A DNA stretch of 64,000 nucleotides from Paraliobacillus quinghaiensis (GCF_003426025.1 NZ_QJSH01000014.1:1-64000); one strand, 5' to 3'; counted from the stretch's first letter, positions 19,083 through 28,843 are shown. The notes: generated by a model from the sequence alone, not told the origin. Translations and numbers: made by a program.

Positions 19083-19213
19083 CGAAGTCAGTAAATGGAT
19101 GACACTCCTGTGGGAACAGCTCAAGTCGAAGATCCACTTGGTAAAGTGTTTTTCTTTACCAAGTTAGCTGAGACTGAGCCCACGGAAAGGGAATCCATTT
19201 TCTGACGTAGCGG
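19083..19213 (+). repeat. Hairpin repeat R1, diverged copy d
   Basis: The same architecture as copies b and c: conserved blocks ACTCCTGTGGGAACAGC, AAGATCCACT, AGTTAGCTGA and CGGAAAGGGA in the same order. Stem sequences are different. Terminal repeats are GTCAGTAAATGGAT (19087-19100) and its near-complement (19193-19206). The central stem is ACTTGGTAAAG (19136-19146) with CTTTACCAAGT (19154-19164). It is separated from copy c by about 80 bp. Otherwise the gap 18809-19291 has no gene. Confidence 0.7.
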
Positions 19214-19291
19214 GTTAGGGTAAGTAACTCACGCTACTAGTTACGTCGCATCATCTATCAACTGCGTCTTAGTACTTATTTCAATAGGGGA

Positions 19292-19325
19292 CAAAAAAGA
19301 AATTCCACCTTTGGATGGAATCTCT
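19292..19325 (-). terminator. Terminator of the sortase-PBP operon
   Basis: On the minus strand GAGATTCCATCC pairs with GGTGGAATTTC, followed by TTTTTTGT. Confidence 0.7.
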
Positions 19326-19344
19326 GCTTTAAGTAATATTTCAT

Positions 19345-21366
19345 TTATCTGATTGTCTTAAATAGATTTGCGACTTTTTCTACCGTGTAATGGCTTGCGC
19401 CTCTTCCTTCGACATGTTCAACCATCATGGAAATCAGTATATCTTCTTCCTCTGGATAGGCAACAAACCAGCCATTTTCTTGACCATCTTCGCCTTGTGA
19501 ACTTTTTAATTCAGATGTTCCTGTTTTTCCTGACAATGAAATATCACTGATATTAGCTTCAGGTGCTGTACCATTAGGAGCTGTTACGACTTGTCGTAAT
19601 GCTTCTTTTATCACTTGTGCATTTTCGCTAGTTAATAAACCTGTTTGCCATACTTGATTCGTTTGTTCGTCTGCTTCCAATATGGGCTGTAGCATATCAC
19701 CATCATTTAAGATAGGCGTATATGCAGTAGCAAGGTGTAATGCGCTCATTTGCATTTCACCTTGGCCGTAAGCACTGTCAGCTAGTAAAATTTCACGATC
19801 AATTGTACCACTTGAAGATATAGTACTATCTGAAATCGGATAGGTATACGGAAGATCTTTTCCAAAACCAAATTGCTTAAGCCCAGCGACAAATGCTTCA
19901 CTTCCAAGTTCTACTGTCTTTTGTGCAAAATAGATATTGTCTGATCGAATTAAGGCATCTTGTAAATCAACTGGACCAGATGATTCTGACACACGTCGCA
20001 CTTCATAATTACCCCAGCCGTCTTTCGACCAAGTTAGTCCATCAATCTCGATCCCTTCACCAATTTGAATGGTGTCGTTATCTAAACCAATTGCTGCTGT
20101 AATAGGTTTGATTGTACTTCCAGGAGAATAAGTAGAAGCAAATCGGTTCAATAATGGATTTTGTTCATCATTTTGAAGCGCATTCCATTTGGTTTGACTT
20201 ATGCCATATGTGAGTTGATTTGGATCAAAAGCAGGGCTAGAAACTAACGCTAATGTTTCACCAGTTTTAGGATTAATAGCCGCAGCGGTTCCAGCGTCAT
20301 CTTGATAACTCGCATAGATTGCTTGCTGCAAATCTGCATCAATTGTTAATGTAATATTTTCTCCGTCTTGAACAGGTTGCTCAGCAATGATTGTATCCTC
20401 TCGGTCATTAGAACTAGCGATAATCTTGAGGCCACGCTTACCTTTTAATCGGGATTCAAATAGCTGTTCCAACCCACGTTTTCCAATGAGATCAGATTGT
20501 GAATAGGAGTTAGCTTCTTTTTCTTCTAACTCTTCAGCTGTAATTGATCCAATATAACCTATTAAGTGAGCAGTTGCTTCACCATAAGGATATGCACGCC
20601 CCATTTCCGCTCTTTTAATAACAGGATCGATTGCGTCTAGTTCAGGTATGATATCTTGATCAGCCATTGTTACCTTTTTTAATGGAACAAATGTATCGTC
20701 TGTAACCCAATCCTGCGCTAGAGCGTTGTTGATCGTTTCCACACTAATATCTAATAAGGCTGCAATTTGCTCTTTTTGTTCACTTTCATTTTCACCGAAA
20801 AGGGCTGGGTGTAGACCGACATTATAGATTGTTTCATTGGTTGCGAGTCCGTTTTGATTTCTATCAAAGATTTGACCACGTGTAGGTTCAACAGTTTCAA
20901 TACTGACTTCTGCACCATACTCTAATTCTGGAAAAATCAAGCCAGGATTCCACTCAATAAACCAATTCGTTTCTTCCTCACTTATATTTTGTTCAATAAG
21001 AGAAATCTCCGATTCGAAATTCACCTCACCAGCCATGGTATTCATACTGACTTGTATTGGAAAAGATGACGGTATTACATCTTCTTCCTCTTCTCCTAGT
21101 TCTGGTACGCTATACGTAATTGATAAGTCTGATACTTCTATATCGTTGTAAATTTTTTGATAGCGGTCGATGAATTCCTCTGAAGGATAGATTTCCTTAC
21201 TTTTATCTGCGACCATATCGTACATGTCAGAAAGATTTCGTTCATTCCAATACGCAACATATTCAGAGAGTCGATCTTCTGGTTGTACTTCTTCCTCTTC
21301 TTCTGAACATGCAGTTAAAGTAAGGAATAGTAATAATAGGCTTATGAATTTAACCCATTTAGACAA
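19345..21366 (-). CDS. pbpC: Penicillin-binding protein, MecA/PBP3-like transpeptidase lipoprotein
   Basis: This 673-residue class B PBP begins with a lipoprotein signal (LLLFLTLTAC, lipobox Cys near residue 20). An NTF2-like MecA_N domain (about 25-150) and a dimerisation domain (about 155-310) follow, then the transpeptidase. The active-site motifs are present: STIK with Ser417, SDN in RSDNIYF, and KTGTSE near the C terminus. B. subtilis PbpC (PBP3) has this layout, and the group includes low-affinity PBPs related to PBP2a. The start codon is TTG, supported by AAGGAGGGG just upstream. It lies 12 bp after the sortase gene in one operon. Confidence 0.9.
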   Translation of the reverse strand: MSKWVKFISLLLLFLTLTACSEEEEEVQPEDRLSEYVAYWNERNLSDMYDMVADKSKEIYPSEEFIDRYQKIYNDIEVSDLSITYSVPELGEEEEDVIPSSFPIQVSMNTMAGEVNFESEISLIEQNISEEETNWFIEWNPGLIFPELEYGAEVSIETVEPTRGQIFDRNQNGLATNETIYNVGLHPALFGENESEQKEQIAALLDISVETINNALAQDWVTDDTFVPLKKVTMADQDIIPELDAIDPVIKRAEMGRAYPYGEATAHLIGYIGSITAEELEEKEANSYSQSDLIGKRGLEQLFESRLKGKRGLKIIASSNDREDTIIAEQPVQDGENITLTIDADLQQAIYASYQDDAGTAAAINPKTGETLALVSSPAFDPNQLTYGISQTKWNALQNDEQNPLLNRFASTYSPGSTIKPITAAIGLDNDTIQIGEGIEIDGLTWSKDGWGNYEVRRVSESSGPVDLQDALIRSDNIYFAQKTVELGSEAFVAGLKQFGFGKDLPYTYPISDSTISSSGTIDREILLADSAYGQGEMQMSALHLATAYTPILNDGDMLQPILEADEQTNQVWQTGLLTSENAQVIKEALRQVVTAPNGTAPEANISDISLSGKTGTSELKSSQGEDGQENGWFVAYPEEEDILISMMVEHVEGRGASHYTVEKVANLFKTIR

Positions 21367-21378
21367 ATATACCCCTCC

Positions 21379-21969
21379 TTATTTATCTGTTTTGATTGGT
21401 TTGGCATAAATAATATAACGATCTGGCGCATTACCAACAAAAGAAAAAGGGTAACAAGTTGAGATTACGAGTTCTTCATTTGGTGCTGTTGATTTTATTA
21501 TAGTTGTATCATCTGCATCAACAATTTTCGAATCAACCATCTCATAAGTAAAATCACCATATTCTAGCTGCAAGGTAAATGTTTCACCAATTTCTACATC
21601 ACCCAAACGGCGAAAAACGGTATCGCGATGTCCTGATAATAAAATTTGATCATTTTGCCCAGGATAAGCAGATGTTTTAAAATGCCCAACCCCTTTTTCG
21701 AGATCATCTGGATCGGTACCTTCTACTATTGCTAATTCAGCATCAATACTAGGAATTTGTAATAAACCAACCGTCTCGCCAGTATTTGCTCTAAACGAAT
21801 CTGGATCAAATGTTTTAGATGTGGTTTCTAAACTTTCACGTTTTTCTACTAGTGTGTGTGCTTCTTTTAAACTATTTTTTTCAGCAGCTTGTGTCTTAAA
21901 ATACTGGTAACCCCCAACAGCTAAAAATACAATGCCTGCGAACATGAATAGTAGTGCAATTTTTCTCAT
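21379..21969 (-). CDS. Class D sortase
   Basis: This 196-residue transpeptidase has an N-terminal membrane anchor (about 4-22) and a sortase beta-barrel. The catalytic residues are visible: His114 in LSGHRDT, Cys172 in LVISTCYPF, and Arg in APDRYIIY near the C terminus. Class D sortases of bacilli attach LPXTG-like proteins to the wall, often at sporulation. It is cotranscribed with the PBP gene downstream; no sorting-signal substrate is encoded in the window. ATG 21969 follows AGGAGG; the longer frame from 22005 begins upstream of that signal. Confidence 0.88.
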   Translation of the reverse strand: MRKIALLFMFAGIVFLAVGGYQYFKTQAAEKNSLKEAHTLVEKRESLETTSKTFDPDSFRANTGETVGLLQIPSIDAELAIVEGTDPDDLEKGVGHFKTSAYPGQNDQILLSGHRDTVFRRLGDVEIGETFTLQLEYGDFTYEMVDSKIVDADDTTIIKSTAPNEELVISTCYPFSFVGNAPDRYIIYAKPIKTDK

Positions 21970-22114
21970 ATAAAGATGCCTCCTAAAAAAGTTTTGTAAA
22001 CGCAATCATTTTAAAAAGTTATTATTCGAAAACAATTGATTATGGTAAAATTTGAATATACCTAAAGGATAACATAATCTAAGTAAATGCAATAGATAAG
22101 GAGTTTATATATTT

Positions 22115-22603
22115 ATGAAAAAAATAGTTAGTTGGCTTTTGCCGATTGCTTGGATGGGCGTAATTTTTTATTCGTCAGCCCAACCTTATCAAGATCAGGA
22201 TGTGAAACCATTATTAGAGAATACGATTGATCTCTCTTTTCTTAAACCAATGTTTAGCGGAATCGCTTTTGTGTATCACCAATCTGAAGTGAGTGTTGCG
22301 AATTTAGGAATCTATGGATTTATTGAATTCTTTATTAGAAAAGGTGCTCATGTTGGTGTGTTTTTGGTGTTATTTTTACTATTATATCTAGCTTTCGCAC
22401 AAACTTTTACACAAGGTAAGTGGAATATAAACTTTGCCTTTATAATTACTGTTATTTATGCAGCCTTAGATGAATGGCACCAAGGCTTCACGCCTAACCG
22501 TACACCTTTTATTGGTGATGTTATATTGGATTCGATTGGAGCTATGATTGGTGTTGGGTTAGTGTTATTTATACTTTGGTGGAGAAAGAAAAAAGTGCAA
22601 TGA
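22115..22603 (+). CDS. VanZ-family membrane protein
   Basis: This 162-residue protein has four hydrophobic segments. It carries the VanZ signatures RKGAHVGVF (about 75-83) and the block DEWHQGFTPNRTPFIGDVILD (split here as DEWHQGFTP and NRTPFIGDV, about 117-137). VanZ proteins are associated with teicoplanin resistance in enterococci, but most members have an unknown envelope function. It stands alone between two minus-strand genes. Confidence 0.85.
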   Translation: MKKIVSWLLPIAWMGVIFYSSAQPYQDQDVKPLLENTIDLSFLKPMFSGIAFVYHQSEVSVANLGIYGFIEFFIRKGAHVGVFLVLFLLLYLAFAQTFTQGKWNINFAFIITVIYAALDEWHQGFTPNRTPFIGDVILDSIGAMIGVGLVLFILWWRKKKVQ

Positions 22604-22635
22604 CCTGAATATAATGATACTATTCAGGCTTTTGT
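22603..22635 (+). terminator. Terminator after the VanZ-family gene
   Basis: CCTGAATA / TATTCAGG stem followed by CTTTTG, close to the stop and shared with the convergent yvyE. Confidence 0.6.
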
Positions 22636-22637
22636 CT

Positions 22638-23255
22638 CTATGTATTTTTTTCTCCTAATGTACTTACAGCTTTGTCACTTGTTAGGTTGGTGATCCATTC
22701 TTTAAACGCATCTACATTTGCAACTTCAACTAATACTGTAAAGGTAACTGATTCAAGATAATCGATTTTTTCTATCCTATAATTGGCATTTCGTAGTTCA
22801 TTTTCAACTTTTCCTAATAAAGGATACGCAACTGTGATCTGAACAACTTGCATAAGTATCCGTTCGACAACGCCTGTAGTATCGATTGCTTGAGAAGTTG
22901 TACTTGAGTATGCTCGTATTAAGCCACCAGCCCCCAGTTTCGTTCCACCAAAATATCGGGTTATAACGATCGCTGTATCTTTTAAATCTCTTTTTTTCAA
23001 CACTTCTAAGATTGGTACACCAGCAGTTCCACTTGGCTCCCCATCATCATTAGCCTTTTGAATTTCATTATGTTCCCCAATCATATACGCAGAACAGTTA
23101 TGTGACGCGCTATGATGGATCTTTTTAATTTCCTGTATAAATGCTTGAGCAGCTTCTTCTGACTCAACTCGTCGTACATGTCCAATGAAACGGGACTTCT
23201 GAATAACCACTTCATCTTCACCTTCTAATTCAACTGTATAATAACGTTCAAGCAT
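22638..23255 (-). CDS. yvyE: YigZ/IMPACT-family protein YvyE
   Basis: This 205-residue protein has the IMPACT-family core: KSRFIGHVRRV (N-terminal), SHNCSAYMIG, DDGEPSGTAGVPIL and VTRYFGGTKLGAGGLIRAYS, followed by a small ferredoxin-like C-terminal domain. The biochemical role is unsettled; IMPACT relatives affect translation control in eukaryotes. Its place divergent from degS is the same as in B. subtilis. ATG 23255 follows GGGAGGG; the longer frame to 23309 is rejected. Confidence 0.9.
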   Translation of the reverse strand: MLERYYTVELEGEDEVVIQKSRFIGHVRRVESEEAAQAFIQEIKKIHHSASHNCSAYMIGEHNEIQKANDDGEPSGTAGVPILEVLKKRDLKDTAIVITRYFGGTKLGAGGLIRAYSSTTSQAIDTTGVVERILMQVVQITVAYPLLGKVENELRNANYRIEKIDYLESVTFTVLVEVANVDAFKEWITNLTSDKAVSTLGEKNT

Positions 23256-23402
23256 GAAAAACCCTCCCATGTATCTATTATATATACTCGGTAAAAAAAC
23301 AGCAATCATCAGTCAAGTATGCTATTATAGTATTTAAATAGATTAGACAATAATGATTAGTAATCACCAAAAAGAGTATTCAATATAATAGGTGGTATTT
23401 AT

Positions 23403-24536
23403 ATGAAAAAAACAGAAGAAAAAGCATTAGATAAGATAATAAATGAAATGGTTGAAGCTGTAGAAAATAGTAAAGAAGATATATGTAGGATTACGGACGA
23501 TTCACTTCAAGAATATAAACAGTTGCAAGAACAGTTGGAACAAATTAAAGAAGAAGTAGTTGAGGTAATTGAAGAATCAGATCAATTAGAAAAGAAAGCA
23601 AAGCTATCTCGACAACGTCTAGCTGAAGTGAGTAGTAATTTTAATAAATATGAAGAAGATGAAATAAAGGAAGTATATGAACAAACACATCAATTACAAA
23701 GTGAATTAAAACTAAAACAAACCCGAGAGATGACGTTACGTCAAAAAAGAGATGAAATTGAACGTCATTTATTGAAAGTGGATCAAACAATAGAGCGTGC
23801 GAATGGGCTAGTTAGTAAAGTCTCTGTCGTCTTAAACTATCTAACAGAAGACTTTAAACAAGTAGGCGAATTAATTCAAGATGCAAATGAAAAGCAAGCA
23901 TTTGGCTTGAAAATTATAGAAGCGCAAGAGGAAGAGCGCCGCAGACTTTCACGAGAGATGCATGATGGGCCAGCGCAAATGTTAGCAAATATATTATTAC
24001 GCTCCGATTTAGTTGATCGTACATTCAGGGAACGTGGCCGAAATGAAGCAATGAAAGAAATGAAAAGTGTTCGTTCAATGGTAAGGTCTTCGTTATATGA
24101 AGTGCGTCGCATTATCTATGATTTACGACCAATGGCATTAGATGATTTAGGGCTCATTCCAACGATAAAGAAATATTTAGCGAACATGGAAGAATACAAT
24201 GAGATTTCAATTTACTTTAAATCTATTGATAAAGAAGAAAGATTACCGGGTAAATATGAAGTAGCACTATTTCGTCTTATCCAAGAAGCGGTGCAAAATG
24301 CAATCAAACATGCACAGACAGATCAAATTAATGTAAAGCTTGAAATAAATGCAGGACATATAGCTGCAAAAATTACAGATAATGGAAAAGGATTCGATAC
24401 TTCAGAGAAAAAAGATAATTCTTTTGGCCTAATTGGTATGCGTGAAAGAATTGAAATGTTAAGTGGAGAGTTGCAAGTTCAATCCAAGATAGGGGAAGGA
24501 ACTACCATTTTAATCCGAATTCCATTAAATGATTAA
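23403..24536 (+). CDS. degS: Sensor histidine kinase DegS
   Basis: This 377-residue cytoplasmic kinase has a long N-terminal coiled-coil sensor region (about 1-170), a HisKA_3 dimerisation domain with the phospho-acceptor in LSREMHDGPAQ (His about 189), and a C-terminal HATPase with NAIKHA (N box), DNGKGF and FGLIGMRERIEML. It has no transmembrane segment, as in B. subtilis. It phosphorylates DegU, which controls exoenzymes, competence and motility. It lies upstream of degU with a 140-bp gap. Confidence 0.95.
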   Translation: MKKTEEKALDKIINEMVEAVENSKEDICRITDDSLQEYKQLQEQLEQIKEEVVEVIEESDQLEKKAKLSRQRLAEVSSNFNKYEEDEIKEVYEQTHQLQSELKLKQTREMTLRQKRDEIERHLLKVDQTIERANGLVSKVSVVLNYLTEDFKQVGELIQDANEKQAFGLKIIEAQEEERRRLSREMHDGPAQMLANILLRSDLVDRTFRERGRNEAMKEMKSVRSMVRSSLYEVRRIIYDLRPMALDDLGLIPTIKKYLANMEEYNEISIYFKSIDKEERLPGKYEVALFRLIQEAVQNAIKHAQTDQINVKLEINAGHIAAKITDNGKGFDTSEKKDNSFGLIGMRERIEMLSGELQVQSKIGEGTTILIRIPLND

Positions 24537-24676
24537 AAAGTCGTGCGCCAATTGAATAATAATCCTGTATAATAGAAAAGGTAATTTTATGAAAGATAAC
24601 TAATAATCTAAATTTTTAAAAATTGTTCATTATTATAATTTGTATATAGAAGCATAGTGAAATGGGAGGAAAAAGC

Positions 24677-25354
24677 ATGAAGAAGAAGATCGTTTTAATA
24701 GATGATCATATTTTATTCAGAGAAGGTGTTAGACGCATTCTTGAATTTGAAGAAAGTTTTGAAGTTGTAGCTGAAGGTGATGACGGCGAAGCAGCATTAG
24801 GATTGGTCGAAAAATATAACCCTGATGTAGTTTTAATGGACATTAACATGCCGCATATTAATGGGGTACAAGCTACCAAACAATTAATTCTAAAGTATCC
24901 AGAGGTAAAAGTAATTATTCTATCGATTCATGATGACGAAAATTACGTTACACACGCATTAAAATCAGGTGCACAAGGTTATCTGTTAAAAGAAATGGAT
25001 TCCGACGCTCTGATCGATGCAATTAAGATTGTAAGTGAAGGTGGTTCATACTTACATCCGAAGGTAACGCATAATTTAGTTAAGGAATTTCAGCGTTTAA
25101 GTAAGGATGGTTCAACCAACAATCTGGAGACGATTGAATATCGAAAACCATTTCATCTATTAACGCGTCGTGAATGTGAAGTTTTACAGCTTTTAGCAGA
25201 TGGTAAAAGTAATCGTGGTGTCGCGGAAACTTTGTTTATAAGTGAAAAAACAGTAAAAAACCACGTTAGTAACATCCTGCAAAAGATGAATGTAAATGAC
25301 CGCACACAGGCGGTTGTTATGGCCATTCGTAATGGTTGGGTAGAAGTTATATAA
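24677..25354 (+). CDS. degU: Response regulator DegU
   Basis: This 226-residue protein has a receiver domain (about 1-120) with the acceptor Asp in [10 protein letters not shown] and a LuxR-type HTH in the last 65 residues ([29 protein letters not shown]). Partner of DegS. ATG 24677 follows GGGAGG, giving [11 protein letters not shown]; the frame from 24662 begins at the ribosome binding site. A 14-bp imperfect stem (about 25360-25405) follows without a T run. Confidence 0.95.
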   Translation: MKKKIVLIDDHILFREGVRRILEFEESFEVVAEGDDGEAALGLVEKYNPDVVLMDINMPHINGVQATKQLILKYPEVKVIILSIHDDENYVTHALKSGAQGYLLKEMDSDALIDAIKIVSEGGSYLHPKVTHNLVKEFQRLSKDGSTNNLETIEYRKPFHLLTRRECEVLQLLADGKSNRGVAETLFISEKTVKNHVSNILQKMNVNDRTQAVVMAIRNGWVEVI

Positions 25355-25542
25355 TAGCTAGAAGCGGTTAATTCAGTTCGATTAGGTATAATACTGGATT
25401 GACCGCATATTTATGGTTTGATTCCTCTTGTTTAGCAAAAAATTTCCTCACTAAAAACCTATCAATTTCACAAAAAATTAGGTAAAATGAAACGGAACTT
25501 ATTTTTTTATAATGATAGATGTAGAAGGGTACGGTTTAAATT

Positions 25543-26385
25543 ATGAAAGTAGCTGTAATGACGGATAGCACTGCCTACATCTTGCCTGAAATAAGGCAAC
25601 AGATGGATATTGAAATGGTGCCATTAAATGTAGTGATAGGAGAAAAATCCTATCAGGAAGAAATAGATTTACCAGCAGAAGAATTTTATAGATTAGTACG
25701 AAATGAAAGAGAGTTACCGAAAACATCTCAGCCTTCTATTGGATTTATCACGGAAAAATTGGAAAAACTTGCAGAGGAATATGACGCTGTTATCTCGATC
25801 CATCTTTCTAGCGGTATTAGTGGCACATATCAAACAATGATAGCAGCAGGGGAAATGGTAGAAGGTATTGATGTCCATGTCTTTGATTCGGAGATTAGTT
25901 GCATGCCGCAAGGATTTTATGCATTAGAAGCGGCAAAAATGGCGAAAGACGGAATCAATGCCGATACAATTATCGCACGTTTAACTGAAATGAAAGAATC
26001 AATGCGCGCTTATTTCTTAGTAGATGACTTGACGCATCTTCATCGAGGTGGACGTTTAAATGGTGCACAGGCATTAGTTGGAAGTGTACTTCAAGTTAAG
26101 CCATTACTCCATTTTATTGATACAAAGATTGTCCCATTTGAAAAAATCCGTACCCAGAAAAAAGCAATTAAGCGGATGATCGCATTATTTGCAGAAGATG
26201 CTTCAACTGGCGCACCACTTCGTGCAGTTGTGATTCATGCCAATCGTCCAAATGAAGCGAATTTATTAAAAGATGAATTAGAAAAACTATTTCCAAATGT
26301 GGAGCTTTCTATTAGTTATTTTGGTGCTGTAATTGGTACACACTTAGGTGAAGGCGCACTCGGCCTTGGCTGGTATTTGAAATAA
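25543..26385 (+). CDS. degV: DegV-family fatty-acid-binding protein
   Basis: This 280-residue protein has the DegV fold: the N-terminal VMTDSTAYIL, KTSQPSIGFI and SIHLSSGISGTYQT, and the C-terminal fatty-acid-binding region ending GTHLGEGALGLGWY. DegV/FakB proteins bind fatty acids and can present them to the FakA kinase for phospholipid synthesis. It sits between degU and comFA exactly as yviA does in B. subtilis. The ribosome binding site is modest (GAAGGG). Confidence 0.9.
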   Translation: MKVAVMTDSTAYILPEIRQQMDIEMVPLNVVIGEKSYQEEIDLPAEEFYRLVRNERELPKTSQPSIGFITEKLEKLAEEYDAVISIHLSSGISGTYQTMIAAGEMVEGIDVHVFDSEISCMPQGFYALEAAKMAKDGINADTIIARLTEMKESMRAYFLVDDLTHLHRGGRLNGAQALVGSVLQVKPLLHFIDTKIVPFEKIRTQKKAIKRMIALFAEDASTGAPLRAVVIHANRPNEANLLKDELEKLFPNVELSISYFGAVIGTHLGEGALGLGWYLK

Positions 26386-26507
26386 TACTAATTTATAATT
26401 TTTAATTTGAGGAGGGGTTCTACCTTTTAGGGTGGAATCTCTTTTTGTTTTGGTGAGGGATGGAGTGTGGCAGGAGGAAAGGAAGATAAATGTTAGAAAA
26501 GTAGTGT

Positions 26508-26600
26508 TATCGTCCCTTCAGGGTAGATATATCGGCCCTTCGCCCAGATATATCTACCCTTCACTCTATTTTATCTGCCCTTCAACAAAATCTAACAAAA
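26508..26600 (-). repeat. Phased short-repeat array C (core on minus strand GAAGGGNNGATA, 21-bp period)
   Basis: On the plus strand TATC begins at 26508, 26530, 26551 and 26572, each followed within a few bases by CCCTTC. Spacings are 22, 21 and 21 bp. It occupies the gap between degV and comFA in the opposite orientation to the other arrays. Confidence 0.65.
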
Positions 26601-26688
26601 ATTAGTAGATTTATTAGTCGGCAAAAGGTATGATAACAACAGAAAGCATATTTTTAAATTAACTATGAAAGAAAAAGGGGCGTGTCTG

Positions 26689-28145
26689 TTGAATTTTTAT
26701 AAACAATTGTTCTTCTCAAAATCTACTCCTGATTTTAGCTTCTTACCTTCTCCATCGCCTAACACCTCAGATGAAAACCACCAGGATCATGCACGAAAGT
26801 TAGCTGGCAAGCTGTTACTCCGAGACGAAATCGTCCTACCTGATCATGAACTACAACTCCTTCTCGACGAACACAACATCCAAAAAATCAAATCAATCGC
26901 ATCTTACTTCAATGGAAAGAGACATCACTGTAGACGTTGTGGGAATAGTGCGCAACACCTATTTGCAAGCATTCCTTGTATGCGCTGTGATACAACACAT
27001 ATCTATTGCCGGAATTGTATTGAAATGGGGCGGGTGATGGCGTGTACAGCCCTGTATTTCTGGACCGGACCTGAACCTGTGTACCAAGAACAAGAGGATC
27101 CTTGCGCTTGGGAAGGGGAGCTAACTCCGACCCAAACAAAAGCTGCAACAGAAATTGAAAAGACAATAACAAAATCAAATGAAGAACTACTTGTCTGGGC
27201 AGTTTGTGGTGCTGGAAAAACAGAGATGCTTTTTCCAGGCATAACAACTGCGATCAAACAGGGTAAACGTATATGCCTCGCAACACCTCGTGCTGATGTG
27301 GTACGCGAATTATTACCGCGATTTCAACTAGCATTTCCCAACACAACAACTGCAGCACTTTATGGTGGTGTAGAAGATAAGCAGCCAGATGCGCAATTTA
27401 TCATTGCAACGACACATCAATTATTACGCTATGCGCATGCATTTGATGTGATTATTATTGATGAAGTAGATGCTTTTCCGTTTCATGCCGATCCGTCTTT
27501 ACCATATGTAGCCGAGCGATCTGCAAAACCAAACGCCACAACTATTTACTTAACTGCCACACCACGTAAAGCATTAAAAAACGATCCCAACAACAAAAAC
27601 TCCGAACTGTCTTTGTTCCCGTTCGCTTTCATGGTCAGCCACTACCTGTTCCTAAACTACAATTTGCTTTCTCGTTGCAAAAGGCACTTCAAACTGACCA
27701 GCTACCAAGTACTTTTTGGAAATGGTTCAAGCAACGTAAGAATCCTACTAGACAAGTATTAGTTTTTGTTCCAACTATTAAACTAGCAGCTCGATTAATC
27801 CCACCACTACAAGAACGACTTCCTGAACAAAAAATTACAGCAGTCCATGCGGCAGATAAAGATCGCGAAGAAAAAGTACAACAGTTTCGAAATAAAGAAT
27901 ATGATCTCTTAGTTACAACAACAATCTTAGAGCGAGGCGTTACCTTTCCATCGGTTGATGTCGCTGTACTAGATGCAGGGCATCACGTGTTTGATCAAGC
28001 GGCATTGGTCCAAATCGCAGGAAGAGCCGGTCGCAGTCCTCTTGATCCGACTGGAGAAGTTATCTTTTTTCATGATGGAAAAACTGACGCGATGATGGAA
28101 GCGGGACAAGCAATTTATCAAATGAATCAGAAAGCGAGGAAATGA
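26689..28145 (+). pseudogene. comFA: comFA, DNA-uptake helicase, interrupted by a -1 frameshift in a poly-A run
   Basis: ComFA is the ATP-dependent helicase-like protein needed for DNA uptake in competent cells. The first part (26689-about 27575) has a four-cysteine zinc finger (CRRCGN...CMRC, CRNC), the Walker A loop VCGAGKTE and the DEVD box (IIIDEVDAFPF). The second part, in the next frame to 28145, has the helicase C-terminal motifs (VLVFVPT, TTTILERGVTF, QIAGRAGRSP). The frames join at a run of six A residues (27577-27582); one more A would restore a single protein. The TTG at 26689 is preferred because AAAAGGGG lies 8 nt upstream. Either a true mutation, slippage-based regulation or a sequencing error. 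Confidence 0.85.
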
Positions 28146-28843
28146 GGATGCATTGCGTTTGGTGTCATATGAAAATTATTCCAGAAGTGGAGTGGCATAC
28201 TTTTTTCTTTCCAGAGAAGCCGCGAAAACTCTGTCAGAAATGTGAAACAGGTCTTGAAAAAATAGATTCAATAGCATGTGAGATGTGCGGACGTCCTTCT
28301 ACAAAAGATGAAGAAAACCCTACTATTTGCTCTGACTGTACACGATGGCAGCAAGACCCTAGCTGGGAGGATATCCTCGTGTTTAATCGTTCTGTCTATC
28401 ATTACAATCCATTGCTACAAGAAATGATTACCAAATGGAAATATCGCGGTGATTATCATATTTGTCAATCATTTGAAGAAGCTGTAGAAGCGGCTTTTAA
28501 GCAATACTTTGTCAAAACGCACCCTGATGCTATTCTTGTGCCTATCCCATTAAGTGCTGAGCGACTACAAGAGCGTGCGTTTAATCAAGCACGAGTATTG
28601 GCTGATCTATTACCTTATCAATCTGCAAATGCCTTGAAACGAATACATGGTGAAAAACAAGCAAAGAAAACAAGACAAGAACGAATAGCTAGTGTGAACC
28701 CTTTTGTATTAGAAGCACCAATTAAAAAGAATGTGATTTTAATAGATGATATTTACACAACAGGCACAACACTCAGACATGCAGCCAAGGTGCTAAAACA
28801 ACAGGGTTGTCCAAAGGTTTGTTCCTTTACATTGGCTCGTTAA
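28142..28843 (+). CDS. comFC: ComFC, phosphoribosyltransferase-like competence protein
   Basis: This 233-residue protein starts with a zinc-ribbon region (CVWC, CQKC, CEMCG, CSDC) and ends with a type I phosphoribosyltransferase domain carrying VILIDDIYTTGTTLRHAA near 200-217. ComFC/GntX proteins help internalise transforming DNA and in some species bind PRPP. The ATG overlaps the comFA stop (ATGA); an ATG at 28148 is an alternative. It is translated downstream of the frameshifted comFA. Confidence 0.92.
   Translation: MRMHCVWCHMKIIPEVEWHTFFFPEKPRKLCQKCETGLEKIDSIACEMCGRPSTKDEENPTICSDCTRWQQDPSWEDILVFNRSVYHYNPLLQEMITKWKYRGDYHICQSFEEAVEAAFKQYFVKTHPDAILVPIPLSAERLQERAFNQARVLADLLPYQSANALKRIHGEKQAKKTRQERIASVNPFVLEAPIKKNVILIDDIYTTGTTLRHAAKVLKQQGCPKVCSFTLAR

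Noticed and set aside
25360-25405. degU terminator
   Set aside because: A 14-bp imperfect stem exists but no T run follows, so I did not list it as a terminator.
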